The notes under the pieces: model-generated
Databases searched by the model: none
The model's input: only the letters and a program-made list of their open reading frames with translations
Told to the model about the DNA's origin: nothing
Made by a program: the position numbers and the translations under genes
Assembly (NCBI GenBank): GCA_947174085.1
Contig: CAMWHN010000096.1
Location: forward strand, 1 to 7,734
Direction: 5' to 3'
DNA length: 7,734 nt
DNA from: an uncultured Ruminococcus sp.
Lineage (GTDB): Bacteria; Bacillota; Clostridia; Oscillospirales; Ruminococcaceae
In this document: in pieces, positions 1 through 6,665 of the stretch
How positions within the stretch are numbered: position 1 is the stretch's first letter
How the letters are laid out: each line of letters opens with the position of its first letter

Positions 1-278
1 TCCCCAAGTATTTCTTTCTTGTAAACATGCACCGATTTAAAAAAAAAAAAAAAAAGTGTTTGTTTTTTGTCCCAAAAAAACAGGAAAGTTCTTTTTTTTT
101 TTGTGTTATTTTAACTTTGGTGGGGGGCTTTTAGAAAAAAATTTTTTTATTGATTAATTTCAGTTACATGCCCTAGATACCCAAAAAATAAACCGCTGAA
201 ATAAAAATTTTCCACAGAAGTTATCATAGCAATACTGCGCTAAAGACTTAAATTTTGATTTTTTTATCAGTTTTCAAC
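1..278. other. Gene-free left end, homopolymer-rich
   Basis: I see no convincing gene here on either strand. The first 150 bases are dominated by homopolymer runs: 17 A at 39-55, 11 T at 92-102, 6 G at 122-127, and a 7A+7T palindrome at 135-148. An A/T-only hairpin can form between 61-68 and 75-82. A 7-bp inverted repeat lies at 157-163 and 196-202 with a 32-base loop, which is weak for this base composition. The stretch may be true intergenic DNA or a poorly resolved contig edge; the sequence alone cannot separate these. Confidence 0.6.
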
Positions 279-294
279 ATACTAGATATTGTGT
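279..294 (+). promoter_or_regulatory. Upstream NrdR-box-like site
   Basis: The 16 bases ATACTAGATATTGTGT match the NrdR-box consensus acaCwAtATaTwGtgt at 14 of 16 positions, including the fixed C and G of the core. NrdR is the zinc-finger/ATP-cone repressor of ribonucleotide reductase genes. A weak promoter-like pair surrounds the site (TTGATT at 255-260, 17-base spacer, CATACT at 278-283), so the site could cover the -10 of a second, more distal promoter. It lies 198 bases upstream of the better box at 477-492, too far for the usual closely spaced pair. A chance match in AT-rich DNA is possible. Confidence 0.4.
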
Positions 295-381
295 TTAAGA
301 ACATATGTTTTTTTATACAAATCAAGTGTGAGATTTGCTTTATTTTTTGGGAAAATCGCCAAAAATATAGTATATTTATGC

Positions 382-419
382 GAATTGCATGAAATTTTAA
401 TCATGATATTATGCAATTT
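382..419. repeat. Inverted repeat upstream of the nrdD promoter
   Basis: AATTGCAT (383-390) pairs with ATGCAATT (411-418), and the flanking G382 and T419 would add a wobble pair in RNA. The intervening 20 bases contain a TCATGA palindrome. The repeat ends just before the -35 element. It has no following T-run of terminator type, so an operator for an unidentified regulator is the more natural reading, but no specific regulator motif is recognised. A second short palindrome, AATATA-G-TATATT, sits at 364-376. Confidence 0.3.
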
Positions 420-425
420 GACAGC

Positions 426-454
426 TTGACATTTCTAAGAATATGCTGTATACT
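426..454 (+). promoter_or_regulatory. Sigma-A type promoter for nrdD
   Basis: A perfect -35 hexamer TTGACA (426-431) is followed, after the ideal 17-base spacer, by TATACT (449-454), one mismatch from the consensus -10. Transcription would start near 461, giving an untranslated leader of about 63 bases that contains the NrdR palindrome. A second TTGACA lies at 418-423 but has no good -10 at the right distance. Confidence 0.75.
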
Positions 455-476
455 AGTAAATAGCACTTTTAAGAAG

Positions 477-492
477 ACACAATATATTGTAT
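477..492 (+). promoter_or_regulatory. NrdR box between promoter and nrdD
   Basis: ACACAATATATTGTAT matches the NrdR-box consensus acaCwAtATaTwGtgt at 15 of 16 positions and contains a perfect 12-base palindrome (479-490). It lies about 16 bases past the predicted transcription start and ends 31 bases before the nrdD start codon, a sensible position for a repressor roadblock. NrdR normally binds two boxes about three helical turns apart. The best partner nearby (about 450-465, overlapping the -10) is degenerate and about 27 bases away, so the pair is not canonical. Confidence 0.65.
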
Positions 493-523
493 TTTTAGAA
501 TTTTAGGCAAAGGAGTAGTTGCA

Positions 524-2839
524 ATGCTGATGTATATTGTCAAGCGTGATGGCAGAAAAGTCCCATTCAATGTGGAAAAAATCGCTGATGCTGTTTTTAA
601 AGCAGCTAAGGCAGTAGGAGGAACAGATTATCAGGAATCAATTTTAGTTGCGGAACAAGTAGCAAAACTCTGTGAAGAACAATATGATAATTCTCTCACA
701 GTAGAACAAGTACAAGACTTCGTTGAAAAAGCCTTGATTGAACGAGGACACGCACAGACAGCCAAGGCATATATTTTATATCGCTATGAGCGTACACGCT
801 CCAGAGAAATGAAAACAAATCTCATGACGGTTCTAAACGAATTAACTTTCCATTCTGCAAAAGATAGTGATATTAAACGTGAGAATGCGAATATTGACGG
901 CGATACGGCTATGGGAACAATGTTAAAATATGGCAGTGTTTCTGCAAAAGAATTTTATGAATTATATGTTTTGAAGCCGGAACATGCAAAAGCACATAAA
1001 AACGGCGATATTCATATTCATGATTTGGATTTTTTGACTCTTACAACAACTTGCTGTCAAATTGATTTAGTCAAATTATTTAAAGGCGGTTTCTCAACAG
1101 GACATGGCTTTTTGAGAGAACCTAATGATATTGCGAGTTATTCTGCCTTGGCATGCATTGCCATTCAGTCAAATCAGAACGACCAACACGGCGGTCAAAG
1201 TGTCCCGAATTTTGATTATGCTATGGCGGACGGTGTGCGCAAGACTTATATTACTAGATATAAGCAAAATTTAGAACGTGGTTTAGAACTTTTGGCAGAT
1301 TGTGAAAATACACAAGAACTTGCCAAAAGTTTAATGCAAGCACTTGCTGAAAAAAATTTAGTTCCAGTGTTGGCTAATAATAATCATTTTCAGGAAGAAG
1401 CACAGGCTTATCTTGAAAAAATAATAGCTCCAGAAACAGCAGAGAAAATTTTAAATTTTGTTGCAAAACATGCGTATCAAGAAACAAATCGTGCAACTTA
1501 TCAGGCAATGGAAGCTTTAGTGCATAATTTAAATACAATGAATAGCCGTGCCGGCGCACAAACACCGTTTTCGTCTATTAATTACGGCACGGATACAAGT
1601 CCAGAAGGTCGCATGGTGACTGAAAATATTTTACTTGCCAATGAAGCAGGATTAGGCAATGGCGAAACACCTATTTTCCCGATTCATATTTTTAAAATCA
1701 AAGAGGGAATTAATTATAACCCAGAAGATAAAAATTATGATTTATTTAAATTGGCTTGCCGAGTGTCTGCTAAGCGACTATTTCCTAATTTTTCATTTAT
1801 TGATGCGCCGTATAATCTGCAATATTATAAACCCAATGATTATCGTACAGAAATTGCGTACATGGGTTGCCGTACTAGAGTTATTGGCAATATTTACGAT
1901 CCGTCCCGTGAAATCGTCACTGGTAGGGGAAATTTAAGCTTTACGTCCGTGAATTTGCCGAGACTTGCCATTGAAGCAAATCATGATTTAGATAAATTTT
2001 TTACAAGTTTAGATGCTATTATGAATTTAGCAATTGACCAGCTTTATCATAGATTCCAGATTCAATGCAAGAAAAAAGTTAGAAATTTCCCGTTCTTAAT
2101 GGGACAAGGTATCTGGTTAGATTCTGAAAATCTTAGCCCAGAAGAAAGTATCGCAGAAATTCTTAAACATGGTACTTTATCAGTCGGATTTATCGGACTT
2201 GCCGAGACATTAAAAGCTTTAATCGGCAAACATCATGGTGAAGATGAACAAGCAAGAGCATTAGGCTTAGAAATTATTACTAGAATGCGGAAACGCCTTG
2301 ACGAAGAAGCACAGAAAACAGGCTTGAATTATTCTTTATTGGCTACACCGGCAGAGGGATTGTCTGGTAGATTTGTCCGCATGGACGCTGAAAAATATGG
2401 CATTATTCAAGGTGTAACAGACAGAAGTTATTATACAAATTCTTTTCATGTACCAGTATATTATCCTATTAGTGCATTTGAAAAAATTCAGATTGAAGCA
2501 CCATATCATGCTTTAACAAATGCAGGGCATATCAGCTATGTAGAATTAGACGGCGACCCATTGAAAAATTTACCGGCTTTTGAGAAAATTATTCGTTGTA
2601 TGAAAGAATCTGGTATTGGTTACGGGTCTATCAATCACCCTGTAGACCGTGACCCAGTTTGTGGCTATACAGGTATTATTAATGATGTATGCCCAAAATG
2701 TAATCGTCCTGAAAAAGACCATAATAAAATCGGCTTTGAACGTATTCGCCGTATTACTGGTTATTTAGTTGGTACACTGGATAGATTTAATGATGCAAAA
2801 CGCAGTGAAGTTGAGGACAGAGTAAAACACAATGTTTAA
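524..2839 (+). CDS. nrdD: Anaerobic (class III) ribonucleoside-triphosphate reductase NrdD
   Basis: NrdD is the cytoplasmic glycyl-radical enzyme that reduces ribonucleoside triphosphates to deoxyribonucleotides without oxygen. The 771-residue protein begins with one ATP-cone regulatory domain (about 3-95, with the RDGRKVPF motif). The catalytic barrel follows, with HIHDLDF (164-170), a Cys pair at 177-178 in the region of the T4/E. coli active-site cysteine, and C449 in YMGCRTRV, the likely thiyl-radical cysteine. The C-terminus carries a metal-site region with C713, C723 and C726; a fourth cysteine is absent, as I recall for many clostridial homologues. The glycyl-radical motif RITGYL puts the radical on G746. 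The start at 524 is preferred over the ATG at 530 because AAAGGAG (509-515) lies 8 bases upstream. The length is ordinary and the gene appears intact. The promoter and NrdR box just upstream suggest control by nucleotide status. NrdG, its activase, follows. Confidence 0.97.
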   Translation: MLMYIVKRDGRKVPFNVEKIADAVFKAAKAVGGTDYQESILVAEQVAKLCEEQYDNSLTVEQVQDFVEKALIERGHAQTAKAYILYRYERTRSREMKTNLMTVLNELTFHSAKDSDIKRENANIDGDTAMGTMLKYGSVSAKEFYELYVLKPEHAKAHKNGDIHIHDLDFLTLTTTCCQIDLVKLFKGGFSTGHGFLREPNDIASYSALACIAIQSNQNDQHGGQSVPNFDYAMADGVRKTYITRYKQNLERGLELLADCENTQELAKSLMQALAEKNLVPVLANNNHFQEEAQAYLEKIIAPETAEKILNFVAKHAYQETNRATYQAMEALVHNLNTMNSRAGAQTPFSSINYGTDTSPEGRMVTENILLANEAGLGNGETPIFPIHIFKIKEGINYNPEDKNYDLFKLACRVSAKRLFPNFSFIDAPYNLQYYKPNDYRTEIAYMGCRTRVIGNIYDPSREIVTGRGNLSFTSVNLPRLAIEANHDLDKFFTSLDAIMNLAIDQLYHRFQIQCKKKVRNFPFLMGQGIWLDSENLSPEESIAEILKHGTLSVGFIGLAETLKALIGKHHGEDEQARALGLEIITRMRKRLDEEAQKTGLNYSLLATPAEGLSGRFVRMDAEKYGIIQGVTDRSYYTNSFHVPVYYPISAFEKIQIEAPYHALTNAGHISYVELDGDPLKNLPAFEKIIRCMKESGIGYGSINHPVDRDPVCGYTGIINDVCPKCNRPEKDHNKIGFERIRRITGYLVGTLDRFNDAKRSEVEDRVKHNV

Positions 2840-2841
2840 TT

Positions 2842-2862
2842 AATTGCTGAATACTAGCAATT
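2842..2862 (+). other. Small hairpin directly after nrdD
   Basis: AATTGCT (2842-2848) and AGCAATT (2856-2862) form a perfect 7-bp stem with a 7-base loop, starting two bases after the nrdD stop codon. It has no T-run of its own and abuts the terminator stem that starts at 2863. It could protect the nrdD mRNA end from 3' exonucleases. A ribosome stopped at the nrdD stop codon would cover its left arm. Confidence 0.5.
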
Positions 2863-2895
2863 AGACCTGTCCAATGTTAATGGACAGGTCTTTTT
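2863..2895 (+). terminator. Intrinsic terminator between nrdD and nrdG
   Basis: AGACCTGTCC (2863-2872) pairs perfectly with GGACAGGTCT (2882-2891). One more A-T pair (2873/2881) gives an 11-bp stem with a 7-base loop, followed at once by T-rich sequence (TTTTTATTTTT). This is a standard Rho-independent terminator placed inside what would otherwise be an nrdDG operon. The nrdG ribosome binding site begins only about 13 bases after the T-run, leaving no room for a separate promoter beyond the hairpin. nrdG expression therefore probably depends on partial read-through. Confidence 0.85.
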
Positions 2896-2921
2896 ATTTT
2901 TATATTTTGGAGTGATTTTTC

Positions 2922-3449
2922 ATGTTTTTACAAGTATCAGGTTTGGCAAATGATTCTATTGTAGATGGTCCGGGCTTTCGATTTACAATTTTTGTGCAAG
3001 GTTGTCCACATCATTGTAAAGGCTGTCAAAATCCGCAAACCCATGCGTTTCAAGGCGGTACGCTCATGACAACAGAGGAAATTCTTGCTAAAATTAAACG
3101 CAATCCGCTTTTAGATGGTGTGACGTTTAGTGGCGGTGAGCCGTTTTGTCAGGCACAGGCTCTTGCAGAACTGGGCAGAGAAATTCATAAATTAGGCTTG
3201 AATATTATGACATATACAGGTTATACGTTTGAATATTTATCTGCTAATAGAGATTTAAATTTTTACGGCGAATTATTAGATATTTCTGATTGGTTAGTAG
3301 ATGGCAAATTTATTCAGTCTAAAAGAAGTTTAAATTTATTATTCCGTGGCAGTGAAAATCAAAGAATTTTAGATATTCCCAAAAGTATTACCGAACATAA
3401 GGCGATTCATGCGGATTTTGGTGCGGATTATGCATATTATGCATCATAA
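2922..3449 (+). CDS. nrdG: Anaerobic ribonucleotide reductase activating protein NrdG (radical SAM)
   Basis: NrdG uses a [4Fe-4S] cluster and S-adenosylmethionine to abstract hydrogen from the NrdD C-terminal glycine (G746 here) and so switch the reductase on. The 175-residue length fits the family. The cluster motif CxxxCxxC is present as C28, C32 and C35 in GCPHHCKGCQNP, preceded by the DGPGFR segment common in radical-SAM activases. The SAM-binding GGE motif is G71-G72-E73 in TFSGGEPF. The start is supported by GGAG at 2909-2912 with a 9-base spacer. The gene lies 82 bases after nrdD, separated by an intrinsic terminator, so it is probably made in smaller amounts than NrdD; this suits a catalyst needed only sub-stoichiometrically. 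The gene appears intact. Confidence 0.96.
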   Translation: MFLQVSGLANDSIVDGPGFRFTIFVQGCPHHCKGCQNPQTHAFQGGTLMTTEEILAKIKRNPLLDGVTFSGGEPFCQAQALAELGREIHKLGLNIMTYTGYTFEYLSANRDLNFYGELLDISDWLVDGKFIQSKRSLNLLFRGSENQRILDIPKSITEHKAIHADFGADYAYYAS

Positions 3450-3481
3450 ATTATATTTTTATTAATGAAGGAGGTTCTTTT

Positions 3482-6439
3482 ATGAAACAGTTTCACAAGC
3501 AATTTTTAAGCTCTCTGCTAGCAATTGCTTTAGCAGTTCCTGCGATTCCGTCAGGGATTTCTAATACAATTACAGCTTCCGCAGAGACAAACTGGAAATT
3601 TGATTTGGGAGGCGGTGGCACAGCGTCTGGCTATACTGGAGTCAGTGCTGCTACAGCATATAGTAAAGAATTAGGCTACGGCTTTGCAAATACTTCTGGT
3701 GTTACTGATGTTTCTGCATCTGGAAAAGATGCGCTTAGTGATGCTGTAAGATTTACTTCTACAGATGTAAATAATACGTTTAATGTAGATTTGCCAAATG
3801 GCTTATATCAAGTTACAGTCACAACAGGTGATACTACAAGAACTAGCATTCGTGCAGAGGGCATGTTGCAATTAATTAATTTAACTGGCAGTAATGCAGT
3901 TGAAACTTTTCAATTGCCTGTAACAGATGGGCAATTAAATATTATGGCAACAGAGGGCAGAGCAGGAACTTATTTTTCAATTAGTTCTGTAGAGATTACA
4001 CAGTTGAATGATACAGCACAAACAAATCCAACTATTTGGCTATGTGGCGATTCTACGGTTGCAAATTATTATAATACTAGTGATAATTTACAGCATGGTT
4101 GGGGACAGTATTTGAAAAATTATTTGCCTAGTGCATTTGCTAATTATGAAGTCAGAAATATGGCAGCAAGTGGACAATATGCAAAAGGTTTTGTAGATGC
4201 AGGACAATTTGATGCAATTGAAACTTACGGAAAAGCAGGAGATTATTATATTATTTCTATTGGCATTAATGATACAAATTATTCTAATGCAGAAGAATAT
4301 TATAATACAGTCACAGACATGGTAAAACGTGCCAAAGCCAAAGGCATGACTGTTATGTTAGTGAAACAACAGGGCAGAAGAAGTGATTTAAACCGTGATA
4401 AACTGTTAGGCGGTCGTTGGTTCGGTGGGCAATTAGATACGATTGGAGCTGAACAAGATGTAAAAGTAATAGATTTATTTACCCCATGGCAAGATTTTGG
4501 ACTTTCAATTGGTTATGACGCTATGGAAGAATATTATGCCTCTGATGATGATTTGCACCAAAGTAAAACAGGTTCTATGAAATTAGCTTCTCTCATGGCT
4601 GAATTAGCTTTTTCCGAAACTAGCACAGAAATTGGAACACAAATTCCAGAAAATACAGTATTTATGCTAAGAAATGGCAACTCTGGGCAATATATGGCTT
4701 TAGACGGCGAATCACAAGATGGCACTAATGTCGTACAGTCTGCACAGCCAAATATTGATAGCAAATCAGCTCTATGGAAAGCAATTTCTGCTGAAGACGG
4801 CTATTATTATATTTATAGCTGTTCCGGTGATGCATCAAAATTATTGGATTTGAGTTACGGCGATACCAAAAATGGTACTAATATTGGTATCTGGGGCGAT
4901 ACAAATAGTGATGCACAGTTATTTAAATTTATTCAGCAGGAAGACGGTAGTTATATTATTACCACTAAAAATTCCAGTGACAAAAGTGCAGTAGAAGTAA
5001 TTGGTGCTTCACAAGACCATAAAGCCAATGTGCAGGAATGGGAACGCAATGGCAATGCTTGTCAAACATGGTTTATTGACAGTGTGCAGTTATCTAATAC
5101 AGAGAATTTCATTTCTGGTGATGTGAATCATGATGGCATTGTGAATATTTATGATTTAGTGATATTAAAACAGCAAATGAAAAAGCAAACTATTTCTGCG
5201 TATACGCAAAAAGTCGCTGACATGAACGGTGATGCAAATATTAATTCACAAGATGTAAAATTATTAAAAGAATATTTGCACGGTAAAGGTAATACAAGTT
5301 ATTGGGAAACTGGTAAGAAAGTTTATTATGCAGTGGATTCTGCTTTCAACAGAGGCTTTGTAGAAAATACAAATGCTGGATTTACAACAGATGCCTATTT
5401 GAATTTAGATAATACAGTAGGTAGCTTTGTAGAATTTACAGTAAATGCTCCAAAAGATGGTAATTATTTATGTACGTTCAATATTGCGAATGGCAGTGCC
5501 AATAATCGCCAAATGAAAATTGAAGTCAACGAAAATAAAGATTATTGGTTACAGGATTTCTTGTCTACTGATTCTTGGACGCAATGGCAAGAACGAGCAA
5601 TTGTATTACCATTAGTTGCTGGTGCGAATATCATTCGTTTGACTTCTGCAACAGCCGATGGCGGACCTAATATTGATTATTTAAGAACAGAATTAACTGA
5701 CGAACCAATTGCGGAAGTTTACACGCCTGAACAAAAGCCAAATTTAGAGCCTGTTGAAAATAGCACAACAATTTATATTGCCGGTGATTCTACGGTACAG
5801 AGCTATCGTGCAAGTTATGCACCACAACAGGGCTGGGGCTATTATTTAACAAACTATTTTACGGATAATGTAACTGTTTCTAATCATGCAATTGCCGGAA
5901 GAAGTTCTAAGAGTTTCTATGATAATGGCAGATTACAGACAATTTTAGATTCTATGCAAAAAGATGATTATTTATTAATTCAATTTGCAATTAACGATTC
6001 TGCAAAAGGCAATGAAGAACGTTATGCACCAGTTTGTGGTAATGTAAATAATCCAGAAACAGGCTCTTATGAATACTATATTGAAAAATATATCGAGGGT
6101 ACACTAGAAAAAGGAGGTACACCTATTCTAGTTACCACAGTGATTGGCTTAAAAGCATATGCGAATGGCAGTTTTACAAATAGCTATACAGAATATTGCA
6201 ACGCTTGCAAAGATATGGCAAAAAAATATAGTATTCCGTGCATAGATTTAAATACACTTATGGTAAATCATTATAATACAATTGGTTATGATACAGCGTA
6301 TACCTATCATTTGTGCGGAGCTGTTGAGGGTTCTACAGATATGACACACTTCACAGAAACAGGTGCAAATGCTGTTGCTGGATTAGTTGCCAATGCCATT
6401 AAAGAAGCGAATATTTCAATTTCTTCTGAAGTAAAATAA
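3482..6439 (+). CDS. Secreted multidomain dockerin esterase with two CE12-type SGNH modules
   Basis: This 985-residue secreted enzyme probably removes acetyl groups from pectin (rhamnogalacturonan acetylesterase type) or other plant polysaccharides. A signal peptide ends near TASA|ET (34/35). The order is: galactose-binding-like domain (about 37-176); SGNH/CE12 module 1 (about 184-378; GDST with Ser191, GIND 261-264, Asp356/His359); ricin/CBM13-like trefoil (about 391-533); type-I dockerin (about 544-603); CBM35/CBM6-like domain (about 612-740); SGNH/CE12 module 2 (about 762-978; GDST with Ser770, AIND 836-839, Asp953/His956). The dockerin has two calcium loops, D547/N549/D551/N555/D558 and D580/N582/D584/N588/D591, so it should bind a cohesin on a cellulosomal scaffoldin. 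AAGGAGG (3468-3474), 7 bases upstream, fixes the start. It lies 32 bases behind nrdG with no visible promoter or terminator between. Module 1 is more divergent from typical CE12 than module 2. The family call is firm; the exact substrate is inferred. Confidence 0.9.
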   Translation: MKQFHKQFLSSLLAIALAVPAIPSGISNTITASAETNWKFDLGGGGTASGYTGVSAATAYSKELGYGFANTSGVTDVSASGKDALSDAVRFTSTDVNNTFNVDLPNGLYQVTVTTGDTTRTSIRAEGMLQLINLTGSNAVETFQLPVTDGQLNIMATEGRAGTYFSISSVEITQLNDTAQTNPTIWLCGDSTVANYYNTSDNLQHGWGQYLKNYLPSAFANYEVRNMAASGQYAKGFVDAGQFDAIETYGKAGDYYIISIGINDTNYSNAEEYYNTVTDMVKRAKAKGMTVMLVKQQGRRSDLNRDKLLGGRWFGGQLDTIGAEQDVKVIDLFTPWQDFGLSIGYDAMEEYYASDDDLHQSKTGSMKLASLMAELAFSETSTEIGTQIPENTVFMLRNGNSGQYMALDGESQDGTNVVQSAQPNIDSKSALWKAISAEDGYYYIYSCSGDASKLLDLSYGDTKNGTNIGIWGDTNSDAQLFKFIQQEDGSYIITTKNSSDKSAVEVIGASQDHKANVQEWERNGNACQTWFIDSVQLSNTENFISGDVNHDGIVNIYDLVILKQQMKKQTISAYTQKVADMNGDANINSQDVKLLKEYLHGKGNTSYWETGKKVYYAVDSAFNRGFVENTNAGFTTDAYLNLDNTVGSFVEFTVNAPKDGNYLCTFNIANGSANNRQMKIEVNENKDYWLQDFLSTDSWTQWQERAIVLPLVAGANIIRLTSATADGGPNIDYLRTELTDEPIAEVYTPEQKPNLEPVENSTTIYIAGDSTVQSYRASYAPQQGWGYYLTNYFTDNVTVSNHAIAGRSSKSFYDNGRLQTILDSMQKDDYLLIQFAINDSAKGNEERYAPVCGNVNNPETGSYEYYIEKYIEGTLEKGGTPILVTTVIGLKAYANGSFTNSYTEYCNACKDMAKKYSIPCIDLNTLMVNHYNTIGYDTAYTYHLCGAVEGSTDMTHFTETGANAVAGLVANAIKEANISISSEVK

Positions 6440-6442
6440 TGC

Positions 6443-6485
6443 AAAACTGCAAAGTAGATTTGTTTCTGCTTTGCAGTTTTTATTT
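6443..6485 (+). terminator. Strong terminator after the esterase, probably bidirectional
   Basis: AAAACTGCAAAG (6443-6454) pairs perfectly with CTTTGCAGTTTT (6469-6480). The stem extends inward through a T-G wobble and an A-T and G-C pair, to about 15-16 bp around a 6-base loop, and is followed by TATTT. It starts four bases after the esterase stop codon. On the other strand the stem also ends in TTTT followed by an A/T-rich stretch, so it could also stop leftward transcription from the acetyltransferase genes. Confidence 0.88.
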
Positions 6486-6495
6486 AAAATTTATT

Positions 6496-6609
6496 CAAAA
6501 TAGGAAACCAGACCATACGCATGAATAACAAAATTCATCGGAGATGTTCTGCATTTTGCTTCATACATCATCAAGGTAGCACTCTATGCGGAAAGTCTGT
6601 TTTATTTTG
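6496..6609. repeat. Long interrupted palindrome, candidate structured RNA or small repeat element
   Basis: The ends pair in ordered nested blocks: CAAAATA (6496-6502) with TATTTTG (6603-6609), CAGAC (6509-6513) with GTCTG (6595-6599), and CGCAT (6518-6522) with ATGCG (6586-6590). AAA (6505-6507) can also pair with TTT (6600-6602). The interior offers two further hairpins, GAAT/ATTC (6523-6526 and 6533-6536) and GATGT/ACATC (6543-6547 and 6565-6569), giving a branched fold. The minus-strand version closes slightly better because one internal-loop position becomes a G-U pair. It sits alone between two convergent gene blocks. It matches no RNA family I recognise. A leftward 26-codon open frame (6571 to 6491) crosses it, with no ribosome binding site. 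Confidence 0.45.
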
Positions 6610-6665
6610 TGTATCATATATTGATTTTTTCCTTTCTTCACACACTTGAATATCATACTAGAAAT

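Noticed and set aside
208..216. TTTTCCACA, one mismatch from a DnaA box, upstream of nrdD
   Set aside because: A single 9-base near-match in AT-rich DNA is expected by chance, and there is no cluster of boxes or other origin-like structure.
461..523. Riboswitch in the nrdD leader, for example cobalamin-type
   Set aside because: The leader is only about 63 bases and lacks any conserved riboswitch core; the only structure is the short NrdR palindrome.
1374..1565. 63-codon minus-strand open frame inside nrdD
   Set aside because: It lies wholly within the well-supported nrdD coding region, has no ribosome binding site signal and shows no recognisable domain.
1659..1937. 92-codon plus-strand open frame inside nrdD in another frame
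   Set aside because: It is an overlap shadow of conserved NrdD sequence; its low-complexity peptide resembles no family.
4534..4764. 76-codon minus-strand open frame inside the esterase gene
   Set aside because: It is opposite the module-1 end and lectin start of a clearly coding gene, with no independent support.
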